Shown: positions 45,263-57,646 of the stretch, one piece after another | Position numbering within the stretch: position 1 is the first letter of the stretch | Layout of the letters: each line of letters opens with the position of its first letter | Assembly (NCBI GenBank): GCA_020205615.1 | Contig: CM035151.1 | Coordinates: 45,251,409-45,315,408 of the forward strand | Direction of reading: 5' to 3' | Origin: Panax quinquefolius | Taxonomy: Eukaryota > Streptophyta > Magnoliopsida > Apiales > Araliaceae | DNA: 64,000 bases | Notes under the pieces: generated by a model | The model's database searches: none | What the model was told of the DNA's origin: nothing | The model's input: the letters and a program-made list of their open reading frames with translations, nothing else | Translations under genes and position numbers: made by a program

Positions 45263-47308
45263 AACCTAGAAAAATTTTCTAAGTCTTTTACAAGTTTGAG
45301 ACGCTGATTTCGAAATCTCATAACTTCTTCGTTATAACTCGGAATGAGGTTGTTCCAAAGCCATTTTCTTCCTTATCATACGCACTTCGATTACCCTCGG
45401 ATAGAACTTTGTTCTGAATCCATTAACAAGCCATTCAATTGGCTTAATATTCATTCTTTGTTCATTTTATTGTTTTAACGTTCTTTGTTCGTTCGTCCGT
45501 AATTCGGTCATCCGAACTCGAAATTCGTTTGTTCTTGAGTCCACGACTCACGTTTTATACGTTTTCTTACATTGTTATGAAACCCTACATGTTCGGGTTC
45601 ATTTAATAACTTTCAAATTTTCGTTCTTCTTTTACAAAATTTTCGCCATAACTTCGTTATAGCTCAATTTTAATCTGTTCTTCATGAATGTTTCTAACGT
45701 TCCTAACCAAGCAATAAGCATCTAACTTATACGCGATGGTTTTAAACTTGTCCATCAACAACAATTAAACTACGATGGTTTTAAATTTGTCAATCAACAA
45801 TGTTCTTCGTGTTCTTCGCGTGTTCTTCCCGTTCTTCGTTCGTTCTACTTTTTTAATCGATATTTTGGATTACGATTTATCTTTTTCTTGGAATTTGATT
45901 TTATAGAAAACCATTCCTTACTTAATTCACCTACTCATTCATAATATTCATTCGGATCGCTCAAAATCCTCACGAATCTTATACTTGCTTAAGAAATTTA
46001 TAAACTAAATTTCTTATTTCTTATTTCTTTTTTTCTCATGATTTCAACCATATGAAATCATTCTCAATATCTTTTAATCCTTATTCTCATTAAGTTATGT
46101 TTTAAACATAGAAACTTAAAGAAAATTATTAGAAGAACTAGGGTTCGGATTACCGTTCTTCTTTAATCCTCTTCCATTAGACAAAGCCGGTGAGTTGCGA
46201 GCTTTTCTATTTCTCGATCACTTTTGATCCGAGCATTCATGCTCACACTCTTCCTATTCCTCTCCCAACCGAGTTCTCTCTCTCTCTTAAGTTCTAGGAT
46301 TTTCAAAATCCTAGAAAATGAAAATCTAGCTTTCTATTTATAGAAAACCAAAGTTAGGGGCAAAATAGTCATTTCGCCCCTAAAGTCACTATTCCCACCT
46401 CCTTAACAACTTAGCCACCAAGTTTACTTGGCCACCACCCTTACTTGGTGGCCAAGTGGCCGCCCATTATGCCCATGGGTCATCCCTATGTGTTGCCCCA
46501 TGGGTTTTACCCATCCGGTAACTCATCGGTTCGATCCGCGGTTAATTTCTTAGGATCGGGCTTAATCTTAATTCTTCTTGGGCCTAACTTGGGCTTAACT
46601 TCACAAATCATTGGGCTTGACATAATCCAAGTCCAATTGGATTCTACAAAAGTCTATGAACACAAAGTCCATTAAGACTAATCGTATTCTACGCATTCCT
46701 TTCTCGTAATCTCGTAATCTCGTAATCTCTTCGTATTTAACTCGTACGACATTCGTATTATACGGCGTACTAATCTTCGTAATATACTCGTATAATAACT
46801 CGTATCATACTCGTATTTCTCACGCATAATAACCCTAGTTATTATACGTACTCATTACATTCTCGGAACTCACTTTCCTTAACCCTTAGGTTTTGAGTCC
46901 GCAGGCGAAAACTTCGTGTTTTCCATAACTGAAATATTATTGAATATTCCATCACGTCTCAAGATTTCACGTAATCAATAACTTCTCGGAATTTCAAAAT
47001 AAATCTCCGAGTAGAAACGGGTGAATAGTGCCTATTTCGTCTTTTTCCCCGGAAATATTTTTGTTCCCGAAATTTTTTTATTTTCTTCTTGAAAATTCTT
47101 ACTCGTTCAATCTAGCTCGTAGCCAGAATCCTCCCAATTAATAATCATTCTAGGTTATAAAACGATTAATAAACACATAGCACATAATAGTATTAATAAA
47201 AATTCATTTTATTAATAACTAATTCTTTAAATCTTAATTTCAGGACAATCCGGATTTCCGGGTTGTCACAACTGACGTGTACTAATCAAACTTTTTGTGT
47301 TGTTGTAG

Positions 47309-47920
47309 ATGTCAGGAGAAAATAGAGACGTACAAGTAGTAAGTGAAGGGTCGGTGAATCAGATAGAGGTCATACCGAACCCCATAGCAGCAAATCTCGA
47401 GATAGTAGTGGTTGAGTCTTGAGACTCAGAGAGTTTAGATCTCATGTCCGTGTTCGATAGCATGCTAGAAGAAGAGGTGGAGGTGTTGTCCTTCAACCCA
47501 GTAGCTATAGCAGCAGAGATGGCTCCGAGGGAGTCAATGATGTCACTTTTCATGTCAGTACTGGATAGAAACATCCACTACTGTCTGGAGGTTAAGGAGC
47601 TGAAAGTAGAGCTCTAGGCTATAATAGAAGATAAGACGGACATGGAGTCCATGTGGAAGCAGGAGCATGATGAGAGGATTTTGGCTAAGGACAAGGTCCA
47701 TAAGCTGAAACAGTAGGTCTTTGAGCTCAAGGGGGAGCTAAAGACCAAGAAGCAGAAGATAGGGAGAATGTCCTATATCCATAGGAGTACTCATGCGGAC
47801 ATCCAACTGCAGGTAGCTGGTTATCCCGTACTAACAGGGCAGACGCGACATACTATCAGCCGTGATATTATTGTCGGTCTTCCCAAAGCGGATTTTGAGA
47901 ATTCCTTAAGGCAGATGTGA
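47309..47920 (+). pseudogene. Extra ORF upstream of gag in element X (coiled-coil-like)
   Basis: A frame of 203 codons plus stop lies between the leader and gag, broken by TGA near 47420, TAG near 47614 and TAG near 47716. It starts at ATG in the context TTGTAGATGTC, as in Z. Visible parts are an acidic N-terminal third, SVLDRN, a Lys/Glu-rich middle with heptad-like spacing (KQEHDERILAKDKVHKLK), QKIGRMSYI, and GQTRHTISRDI near the C-terminus. The same order occurs in the Z copy although many residues differ. I do not recognise a known domain. An accessory particle or RNA-associated protein is possible, but nothing in the sequence proves it. Confidence 0.7.
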
Positions 47921-48192
47921 TCTAGTAGTGGCTATAGTAGTTTAGATATGTAAATATTTTATATCTAGTAGGGACGTAAAACCCTCTTTTGTATAACAAA
48001 GGGTAGTCTTTTGTAAATCCCAATTTTTGGAAAGTAATTGCGGGAAAGTATTGTAATCAGCTTAGGCTGTGTAATGTAACCGATGTAGTATTAAACGACA
48101 AATAATCAATATAAGTTTTCTTTTTCAGAACATGTTGAGCAATGAATGTTTGAGTTATTTTTTAAAATTGAATAATAACTAACTAACATAAA
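47921..48192 (+). mobile_element. Spacer between extra ORF and gag in X
   Basis: It contains 'gacgtaaaaccctctttt', 'aagggtagtctttt' and 'aaatcccaatttttg', all kept in the same place in Z (61125-61185). The conservation of a non-coding spacer suggests an RNA or splicing signal (inference). Confidence 0.6.
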
Positions 48193-49340
48193 ATGAATAA
48201 TAACGAAATGTGTTGTTTATTGTACAACAAAATTCCGCCAAGAAGAGTACCACGTAATCAAGCGAACGTAAATCAACCGGAGGGAGTTCCGGTTAACCCC
48301 ATACAGGAGTTTGTATATCTTTTACTCGCAGCATTTAATAGAACTGGGGCTAACATCCCCGTAAATCCTGGTGTAGTACGAGCTACCACGTTCAAGGATT
48401 TTAAAAGCGTTGGTCCGCCGGAGTTCAAATGAACTACGGACCTTATTGAAGCCCAAACATGGGTGAAAGAAATCGAGAAGGTATTTGTGATAACAAAAGT
48501 CAACGAGGCCTAGAAGGTTGCCTTTGCAACCTACATGATGAAGGGATAGGCCAACTTTTGGTGGGAGGCCAATCAGGCTAGGGCCGAGATAGAGGTTCTA
48601 ACGTGGGTGAGGTTCAAAGAAATATTTTTCGAGAACTACTTTACCACGAGCATGCAGGGAAGGATGGAGATACAGTTTCTAGAGTTTAAACAAGGGGACA
48701 TGACGGTTCCCCAATACGCCGCCAAGTTTAATGAATTGGCAAGGTTCGTTCCACACCAAGTAGACACCGAGGTTAGGAAAGCTCAACGGTTCGAGCAGGG
48801 TTTGAAACCCTGGCTCTATAATCGCATATCGGGGTTCCAAAGCACTTCCTTTGGAATCATATTAGAGAAAACAATAATCGCCGAAGGTGCTAGCGAGACG
48901 TTGAGCCAGTACCACAAAGACAAGAAGAATAAAGGGAAAGTAGACGGGGAAGTGAAGATCAAGGGAGCCAGCGGGAGTGGCAAAGGGTACAAGTGAAAGG
49001 TGATTAGCTCTGGGAATACCGGAGTGAAACTAGGAGACCTGAAGAGGAGGATGGAGGCCAGCAAGACCTGTGGGAAGACTCATTTAGGAGTCTGTCTAAA
49101 GGGTAAGGCCATGTGTTATAATTGTGGACAGGAGGGGCACATTGCGCCTAACTGTCCGAGTTCGAAGAAAAACCACGGATGCTTTGTGTGTGGGTCAACT
49201 GACCACATGGCAAAGAACTATCTGAAGAAAGGTACAAATGAGAATAAGGGCGCCAATAGTGGTAAGTTAACTATTGGGGGTCAAGCGCAGCCGGGTAGAC
49301 CGATGGCTTGTACGTTTAATATGACTGTCTAAGATGCGAT
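48193..49340 (+). pseudogene. gag (element X)
   Basis: The likely original start, matching MPPRRR in Z, is 48232, where ATG has become ATT; an in-frame ATG lies at 48193. The Gag domain is seen in FKEIFFENYFTTSMQGRMEI and GDMTVPQYAAKFNELARFVP. Two zinc knuckles follow at about 49112-49215: CYNCGQEGHIAPNC, and CFVCGSTDHMAKNY with the final Cys lost. In-frame stops include TGA at 48430, TAG near 48511 (EAxKVA, normally Q) and TAG near 48547, TGA at 48994 and TAA near 49330. Confidence 0.88.
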
Positions 49341-49829
49341 GGCCTCGGGGACGTAGTTGTAGGTATTATCCCGATCAACGATCTAAATGCATACGTGCTG
49401 TTTGACTCGGGTGCTACTTGTTCGTTTATCGCATACGATTTTGCTAGACGATTAGGATTACTTACCGAAAAGCTGCCTATACCTTTAAATATCAAGGTAG
49501 CAAAAGAAGAGATAATTCCTGTTGAAGATATTCATAAGAGTTGTTGCGTAGACATACGGGGTTGTAAATTATCGGTAGATCTGATACCGATAAAGTTAGG
49601 AGAATTTGACATAATTCTTAGAATGGATTGATTAGTTAACCATGGGGCAATAATAGATTGTCAAAAGAAATGCATAAATATTAGAGCGTTAAAACAACCT
49701 CGGATAATATTTTACAGTAATGAATCGTCGGGATGTTCGTGTTGTCTTACCATGACACAAACTAGGAAACTATTAAGGAAGGGGTGTGTAGGTTATTTGT
49801 GTCGTGTTGTTGATACCTAGAGGGTGTGA
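49341..49829 (+). pseudogene. Aspartic protease (element X)
   Basis: After a frameshift at about 49340-49390 the active site LFDSGATCSFIA is intact, followed by the VDLIPIKLGEFDIILRMD region and VNHGAIIDC. TGA follows the Asp at 49629, where Trp is expected (MDWL). The segment runs on to the RT through the KGCVGYLC-like sequence seen intact in Z. Confidence 0.82.
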
Positions 49830-50690
49830 GTGACCATGGAACAAATACCTATAGTGAGTGAATTCATGGATGTATTTCCAAGTGAATTGTCGGGTCTTTC
49901 GTCGAATAGGGAGACCGAATTCGTAATAGACATTGTGCCAGAAGCGGCACCAGTTTCCAGGGCACCGTATCATATGGCCCCAGTAGAGATGAAGGAGTTG
50001 ATGGTGCAGTTGCAAGAACTGTTGGACAGGAAGTATATTCAACTGAGTGTTTCGCCATGGGGAGCACCAGTACTGTTTATCAAGAAGAAGGACGGATCGT
50101 TAAGGCTTTGTGTCGACTATCGAGAGTTGAACAAATTAACAATAAAGAATAAGTACCCATTGCCCAAGATCGATGATCTTTTTGATTAGTTAAAAGGGGC
50201 CAAATACTTCTCTAAAATAGATTTAAGAACGGGGTATCATCAGCTGAAGGTTAGGAATGACGACATACCAAAGACGTCATTCACGACTCGTTATGGTCAT
50301 TACGAGTTTCTGGTTATGTCATTTGGGTTGACTAATGCACCAGATGCATTTATGGATATGATGAACAGAGTGTTCAAACAATATTTGGGCAAGTTCGTCG
50401 TGGTGTTTATCGATGATATTCTAGTCTATTCTAAGACGCCAAAAGTTTATGATGAACACCTAAAGATAGTGTTGGAGATATTAAGGAAGGAGAAGTTATA
50501 TGTGAAGTTCACTAAGTGTGAATTTTGGCTAGAGAGGGTTCAATTTTTAGGTTATGTCATTGACCATGAAGGGATTTCAGTAGATCCAGCGAAGGTGGAA
50601 GCCGTGATGAATTGGGAACAACCGAAAACACCGACTGAGGTGCGGAGTTTCCTAGGGTTAGCGGGATACTAGCGGGCTACTCCATTGACT
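49830..50690 (+). pseudogene. Reverse transcriptase (element X)
   Basis: Motifs in order are [60 protein letters not shown] and [13 protein letters not shown] (catalytic DD kept), ending [12 protein letters not shown] at 50187 stands where Gln is expected. Directly after LAGY a deletion of about 30 bases has removed the usual YRRFxEGFSKI segment and shifted the sequence toward RATPLTNL. Confidence 0.9.
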
Positions 50691-51230
50691 AACTTAACAA
50701 GGAAGACGGTGAAGTACGTATGAACTGAGAAATGCAAGGACATCTTTCAAGAACTGAATAAGAGGTTAAGTGAAGCGTCTATTTTTTCATTACCCGATGA
50801 CACAGGATATTTCTTAGTTTATAGCGATGCTTCGCATAGAGGACTTGGTTGCGTGCTTATGCAGCATGGAAAGGTCATTGCGTATGCATCTAGGCAGTTT
50901 GAAGGATTATGAGAAAGTTTACCCTCCTCATGATCTGGAATTGGCCGCGGTAGTGTTTGCCTTAAAGATATGGCGACATTATCTTTACGGGAAAAAATGT
51001 GAGATATACATAGACCACAAGAGTATAAAATATATCTTCACACAGAAGGAGTTGAATATGAGATAGAGGAGATGGCTAGAGTTGATAAAGGATTACGACT
51101 GTGAAATCCTGTATCACCTTGGAAAAGCTAATGTAGTTGTCGACGCCTTAAGTAGGAAGGTTCGAGAAAAGTTGTCTATGTTAACGGCTCAAACTGAGTT
51201 AATAATAGAGATGGCTAGGATGGAGATAGG
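50691..51230 (+). pseudogene. RNase H (element X)
   Basis: It reads [34 protein letters not shown], then in another frame [34 protein letters not shown] and VVVDALSRK. The acidic residues are present but the frameshift near 50900 and a TGA/TAG or two break it. It differs clearly from the fragments at 32728 and 55876. Confidence 0.87.
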
Positions 51231-52440
51231 GTGAAGTTGCCAAGAAAAGCAGATCAAAGACTATTTACGACGGAGATCCAATCTACCATCGTAGAGAGAG
51301 TCAAGGAAGTACAACTCAAAACTGATGAGTGTGACCATATGAAGAAGCGGTTAACCAATGAAAAAGATATTAAGTTTAGTTTTGATAATGAGGGATTATT
51401 AAGATTTGAAGGAAGAATTTGGGTTCCAAAGGAGACGGAATTAAAGGAGCAAGTGTTGCAAGAGGCTCACAGTTCGAGGTACTCGATTCATCCTAATAGC
51501 ACTAAGATGTATCAAGACCTTCGACAGAGTTTTAAGTGGCCGAACATGAATAGAGAAATGACCGAGTATGTGAGTAGGTGCTTAACTTATCAGAAAGTTA
51601 AGGCCGAACATCAACGACCAAGTGGCTTGTTACAGTCATTGGAGATTCCGGAGTTGAAGTGGGAACATATCACGATGGACTTTGTGGTGGGACTTCTGAT
51701 TACTCAGAAGGGGTATGACGCGATTTGGGTGATAGTGGACCGGTTGTCAAAGTTGGCTCACTTTTTGCCAATTCGGGTCAAGTATAACTTAGATCAATTA
51801 GCAAAACTTTATGTTAAGGAAATTATTTCCAGACATGGAGTACCAGTTTCGATTGTCTCAGATCGTGACCCACGATTTATGTCAAACTTTTGGAGAAGTC
51901 TACAAGAGCAGTTGGGGACGCAGTTGAAGTTAAGTACGACATATCATCCACAAACTAATGGGCAGAGCGATAGGACAATTCAGACGTTAGAAGATATGTT
52001 AAGATCTTGCATCATGGATTTCAAGGGTAGTTGGGATGATCATCTTCCATTAGTAGAATTTGCGTATAACCACAGTTATCATGCAAGCGTAGGTATGCCG
52101 CCTTATGAAGCCTTGTATGGAAGGAAATGCAAAACACCATTATATTAGGATGAAGTGGGAGAATGCTGAATGCTAGGACCATAATTGGTGCAACAAACAA
52201 CGGAAGTGGTGAAGTTGATACGAATGCGTCTCATAGCAGCTCAAGACAGACAGAAGAAGTACACAGACTTACATCGAGAAAATAGGGAGTTTGAGGTAGT
52301 CTCGTACGTATTTCTAAAGGTATCTCCCTGGAAAGGAAAGATACGCTTTGGAAAGAAGGGGAAACTAAGCCCAAGGTTTATAGGACCTTTTGGGGTACTA
52401 AATCGTGTAGGTGACTAGCGTATATGGTAGCATTACCTCT
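51231..52440 (+). pseudogene. Integrase (element X)
   Basis: An open stretch of 305 codons includes the zinc finger with [12 protein letters not shown] and CLTYQKVK, where the last Cys position is Tyr. The core follows with [12 protein letters not shown] (D), [13 protein letters not shown] (D) and [14 protein letters not shown], where Asp replaces the catalytic Glu. A stop near 52147 precedes a second open piece (52185-52418) with the RFIGPFGVLNRVGD GPY/F module. This is the longest intact coding stretch in the window. Confidence 0.9.
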
Positions 52441-52714
52441 AGACTAAGAACGAATACATAACGTATTTCACGTATCGATATTATGTCCTTACAAACCGGA
52501 TTATAAACATGTAATAGAGTTTGAGCCTATTCAACTCGAGAATGACTTAACATACGAAGAGATGCCGATTCAAATCATCGATAGAAAAGAGCAAGTTCTG
52601 TGAAACAAGATCATATCATGGGTAAAGGTGTTATGGAAGAACCACGATGTCGAGGAAGCAACGTGGGAATTGGAGGAAAAGATAAAGAAGGATTACCCTC
52701 AGTTGTTTGTGTAA
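52441..52714 (+). pseudogene. Chromodomain and Pol C-terminus (element X)
   Basis: The decayed linker is followed by KVLWKNHDVEEATWELEEKI and KDYPQLFV, then TAA at 52712-52714. This is the chromodomain motif of plant chromoviruses, parallel to the end of element A. TGA near 52601 and frame changes separate it from the integrase. Confidence 0.83.
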
Positions 52715-52745
52715 TGTAAGGTGAGATTCTGGGGACAAAATCTTT

Positions 52746-52761
52746 ATAAGGGCGGGAAGAA
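52746..52761 (+). other. Polypurine tract of element X
   Basis: ATAAGGGCGGGAAGAA ends directly before TGTAACGACC, the start of the 3' LTR. Confidence 0.85.
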
Positions 52762-55700
52762 TGTAACGACCAAGAAATTTGGATCCTTTGTAAAATACAT
52801 GAAAGAATTAAATAATGAATAAAATAGTATTATTTGTTATTATTATGTGTTAATAAGACATATGTCATTCTTTAGCCTAGAAATGTCGGAACATCGTAGT
52901 ATTTTAACTACGTGAGGAAATTAAAGTGTTTAAATTTCCAAGACGAAAATAAAATCTTTCTAAGAAATTTTCAGAAAAACACTATTCATCATTTATCGCT
53001 CGGGAATTATTTTTGAACTTCTGAGAAATACATAACGTTATGATATCGAGATGAGATGGATTATGTAATAATAATCCACGTATGGAAAACACAATATTTT
53101 GCATTCGAACTTAATTCAAGAACGTTAAGGATTTAGAATCCGAATGAATTAAACATGTAGATTATTGTATGAAGAGCAAGTCCAATATGAATAAAGGTGT
53201 AAACCTATGTGGGATTAATATTAAGCCCAAGTGATTAATAATATGAAACCCAAGCTAAATTCATACAAGCCCAAAGACTAAGTTAAACTAATTACAAACA
53301 AGCCCAAGTTATGATCCATTAGCTAAATTGGATCCATGGGGCAACCCATGACTGAATTGATGGGCAAGAACTTTGTGTAATGGGCAAGAACTTTGTGTGA
53401 TGGGCAAGATTACTTAATGAGCAAGTAGTGAATAGTAAGGAGGTGGAATAACTTAATGACCCTTTTACCCTCACTTTAGAAATCCTATAAATAGAGGAGG
53501 AGATGGCTCATTATTTGGTTGTTATTTCATCCAAGATAAGTTACTTATTTGGTAGAGAGAATAAGCACTTATAAGCCCAACCTTCCATTGTTAGATTTTC
53601 CAAAGAAGAAGAAGTTAGTCTTCAAAGGTAATGATCTCTTGATCCTATATTATTCCATCTCTACCATACTAGCTTGATAAGAGAAGTGTAACTTAACGAA
53701 CATGTATGCTAAGAACATATGAAAAGTGGTTAAGCAATGGACTTATGCCGAGTAAGTAAGGAATAAGTAATTTAAACTTAAATAAGTTATTAACTTATGA
53801 AGAACATGAATAAACTTGTCATATGATTTCCTTAGAAAGTTAATATGCTAATAAGATGCAATAATGTTGCTTAAGGAACTTGAATCAAGAATAAGTCATA
53901 AGGAAATGAAAATCATGTATTGAAGAATTTGTTAAGTTATGAACTTATAAGAAATAAGCCATAACCTAATTTGAATATAAGTTATTGTAATATATAAGTT
54001 GAAATGTCTAGTTAATGAAATAAATGCATAGTAATAATGTTTTGCCGGAATTCACACGATTGGACGATAATCGTCGAATTCGTAAAATTCTCAGAATCGA
54101 TATCAAATTTTGTGTTTAACCTCGAAACGTCGATTTTCGATGGAGACAAGTCGTATTTGGTATTATAGAGTTGCGGACTCGAAAATGAATGAATTCCAAC
54201 TTAGAACGAAGAAACGAGCGTTGAACGTTCACGAACGTTTACCATTTTTATTAAAAATGGACTAATAGGTGAATCTTTAGCAAAGAAAGTCGAATAGATA
54301 AAATTCTTGCATGAAAACGTAGAGTACGTGATTTGTGAACCGTAGGCTCTTGAACGAGCCAATTCGGACTTATAACGAAGAAGTTACGAGTCCGGGAATC
54401 TCACAAGTTGAAATATCTGTCAAAATTATATGTGGCACAGAGTCCACACCGCGGCGCGACTCCAAGCCAAATTGTCGGTGCCACATCGTCAAAATGGCCT
54501 TCAACCATCGAAACTCAGGCCAGCGGTAGCGACTTACAGTAATGAAGGGTCTCAGCCATACATGTGCAAAGTCCAGTTTCTAGAATTAGCATGTGACGCC
54601 GCAGCGCGGCACATAGAGTATTAGCCGGCGCCAGCCTGATAACTTAGATAACAAAGAAGGTTTACATGTTTCGCATGACTAGAAAATGATCAACAATTAA
54701 CTAAGGATCATAGTGTAACATTGTTAAGACATAATTAAGCCTTAAATATGATCACTTAGGGTTAAGATAAGTCAATTACATATGAAAGTAAGAATGACGT
54801 AACGGAAAGCCGGAACCAATAATAACAAGTCTAATACGTAATTAGATTGAGAAGAAGGGTAAGATTCTTTAGGAACCATGTATTATTATTCATGACCTAA
54901 TGTGCTATGTGATGTTATCATCTATTGTAGAGACCTTAAAGACTTAAAGTGCATGTGTTATATCTATAAGCAGAAGCTAAAGGCAAGTACTCTTACCCTT
55001 GTTCCATTTCGATCTGGACGAGCTTTGTGATTCATGTATTCTTTATATGAGTTAATATCTTATAAAGTCAACGCCAATCCTTTCGGCTAGACTTATGATA
55101 TGTTGGATTCTTATAATCTGTTAAATATTGGCAATGATTTACCAAACTAATATTGTTGTTGTTTTCAAAAGAAGATCCAGTATGCTAAATTGTTTTGTCG
55201 TCAAACAACAGGCACGTGACGTTGCCACAACTTAAACGTATACATGTTTAATGAATGTAATGTTGATCAACATAGAGTAATATAGGCTGATCACCTAGAC
55301 ATGCTCGTAAGCTATGCCGGACTTACAAACTTCGTGTCGGGATGTCCTTTTCAAAGTACTTATGAAATGCTCATGGTCTTGGACCGGAATTGATGCTTTA
55401 CTAAATATTATTGTTGTAAAATGTTTTGGAAAGAAAAGAAGTGCTAGTTTGAATTATCGATAGTACTTCGTAACTATTGTTCTGTTATTAAAGATATATG
55501 ATTTCAGTGTCTCAAGCATGCTATTTTACTAGAATTGTTATACTTGCTGTGCTAGTTAGGCTCACTCTTGCTTGAACCATATGAATACAGCTAAGACTGA
55601 ATGGACCGACGGATCCCGCAAGGATAAAGGGAAGGCTAAGGCGAACCCGTAGATTACCTATGTAATAGTATAGGTTTTAAAATGATAATATTTTATATTA

Positions 55701-55875
55701 TGACAAGAATAGATGTAACGGTTATAAAGAACATGGGAGAATGTTAATATTATTTTGAATATATATATAAGACATATTCGTTCTTTTGAGGTATTTCAAT
55801 TGAATGATTGTGTGAACTGTAGCACTGTGAAACATCATCTGTCGGGTTGGAAGATAATCGAATTTAGGAGCGTCA
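52762..55875 (+). repeat. 3' LTR of element X
   Basis: It starts TGTAACGACCAAG and ends GGAGCGTCA. U3 carries CATGGGGCAACCCATG (about 53335), a tandem 'gatgggcaagaactttgtgt' repeat (53360-53412), GGAGGTGGAATA and TATAAATA (53486-53493). The GC island is at 54440-54630 and the common hairpin, with one arm mismatch, at 55548-55564. The part after 55242 matches LTR1. Instead of host DNA it is followed by RNase H sequence at the same junction as LTR1. Confidence 0.88.
54440..54630 (+). repeat. GC-rich island in the X LTR
   Basis: It holds ACCGCGGCGCGACTCC and GACGCCGCAGCGCGGCAC boxes about 120 bases apart in AT-rich surroundings, with decayed intermediates. Confidence 0.7.
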
Positions 55876-56863
55876 TATGTGTTGTCATTGCCTGATGATA
55901 CAGGGAATTTTGTGGTGTATAGTGATGCATCGCATAAAGGACTAGGATGTGTGCTTATGCAGAATGACAGAGTTATTGCGTATGCATCACGTCAATTAAA
56001 AGATTACGAGAAAGGGTATCTGACTCATGACTTAGAGTTGGTTGCGGTGGTGTTTGCCCTGAAGATTTGAAGACATTATCTTTATGAAGAGAGGTGTGAG
56101 ATATATATTGACCATAAAAGTATGAAGTATATCTTTACACAAAAAGACTTGAATATGAGGCAGAGAAGATGGTTGGAGCTGATCAAAGACTATGATTGAG
56201 AGATTTATTATCACCCCGGAAATGCGAATGTTGTTGTTGATGCTTTAAGTAGAAAGGGACGAGAGAAGTTAATGGTGTTGACACCTCAGGAGAAGTTAGT
56301 GTCGGAAATGGCTAAGATGGAATTGGAAATTAAATATCCTACAGAATCCGACAAAAAGTTGTTCCAGCTAGGAAACAGTTCAACGTTGGTAGATAAAGTG
56401 AAGAATGCACAACTTTAGGATGAAGACTGCGAAAAGATAAAATAGAAAGTATATGAAGGGGAGGAAAACAAATTCAAAATCGATTCGGAAGGGTTACTTT
56501 GATTCGAAGGGAGAATTTGGGCTCTGCGAGTACCAGAAGTTAAAGAGAAAATTTTGAGTGAAGCTCACAACTAAAGATATTAGATTCACCTTGGAAGTAC
56601 GAAAATGTACCAGAAACTTAGATATCATTTTTGGAGGCCGAATATGAAAAAGGATGTGGCTGAGTGTGTGGCAAAATGCTTAACGTGTCAGAAAGTTAAA
56701 GTTGAACACCAAAGGCCAAGCGGATTGTTGCAACCGTTGGAGATACCAGAATGGAAATGAGAGCATATCACAATCGATTTTGTGGTAGGTCATCCAATGA
56801 CTCAGCAAGATTATGACGCTGTCTGGGTGATTGTTGATCGATTGAAGAAGTAGGTACACATCT
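55876..56863 (+). pseudogene. Element Y: RNase H and integrase start fused to an LTR end
   Basis: The translation begins [20 protein letters not shown], continues through [37 protein letters not shown] and [15 protein letters not shown], and then the integrase finger ([28 protein letters not shown]). It ends in the core at ITIDFVVGHPMTQ and VIVDRL. Many stops occur, for example TGA for Trp before RHYLY. Everything from the leader to RT is missing between the LTR end and RNase H. Element Z inserted at 56864 cuts the integrase. Confidence 0.85.
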
Positions 56864-57646
56864 TGTAACGCCCGAGAATTTTGGGATTTTTGAATGAAAT
56901 AAATTTTTATTTGATTATGTGGATTAAATGAATTTAATTGATTAATTACGTGAGTAAGAGGTTTGAAGGTCGTTCTATGACCTAGAATGTGTGGATGTGG
57001 TTAGTATTCCGGCTATGAGCTAGGATTTATTGTTTTGAATTATCAAGACGAAAAGGAATGTTTTCCGAGAATTTTCTAGTAAAAAAAACTATTAATCTAA
57101 TTTCTTTCGGAGCTTAGGTTCAAAATTCCAAGAAACGCGTAATGATAGAATATGAAGATATAATGGAATATCCGATAATATTTCTGTTATGGCAAACAAA
57201 GTTTTCGCTTGCGGACGTAAAACATAAAGGTTACTGAAAGAGATTTTTGAAAGGGAAATGTAATGCGTATAAACGTTTAGGTTATTATACATATGAGATA
57301 CGAGTATTATACTAGTTCGAATACGAGTATGGTAGGAAGAATAGTATGACGTATAATACGAATATCGTATGAGTATTAGACGAAGAGAATACGTGAGTTA
57401 TACATGTAGAATACGAATAGTTCTTATTGGATTTTGAGTTAAGGACTTTCAATAATATAATTGGACTTGGATTAATAGCAAGCCCAAAGAATTAAGTAAG
57501 TAAGCCCAAGTCAAGGCCCAACATTAATTTAAGTCAAGCCCAATCTAAGAAACCGAACCGCGGGTCGAACCAGCGGGTCACGGGATGGGTAAAACCCATG
57601 GGGCAACCCATGGGATGATCCATGAAGGAGGTGGGTTGGCCACTTG

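Larger units (their letters stand above)
33315..47270 (-). mobile_element. LARD: large non-autonomous retrotransposon without coding sequence
   Basis: The perfect ACTGA duplication lies at 33310-33314 and 47271-47275. Two LTRs of about 4.35 kb (the right one enlarged) flank a 1766-base interior with a tRNA-iMet primer site and a polypurine tract but no gag or pol motif on either strand. This is the structure of a large retrotransposon derivative. It inserted into the leader of X and later received a solo LTR (41069-43745). Its promoter region resembles that of Z and X, suggesting it used chromovirus proteins in trans (inference). Confidence 0.9.
39431..47270 (-). repeat. 5' LTR of the LARD with a tandem duplication and nested LTR
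   Basis: It aligns with 33315-37664 along its length. After removal of the solo LTR at 41069-43745 it is still about 0.8 kb longer, because 40221-41015 is repeated as 41014-41068 plus 43751-44488. The TATA box is near 46335, the GC island at 45030-45262 and the hairpin at 39834-39851. Confidence 0.88.

Noticed and set aside
44955..45282. Overlapping Arg/Ala/Leu-rich frames in the GC island
   Set aside because: GC-rich repeats suppress stop codons in several frames at once; no homology or start context supports a gene.
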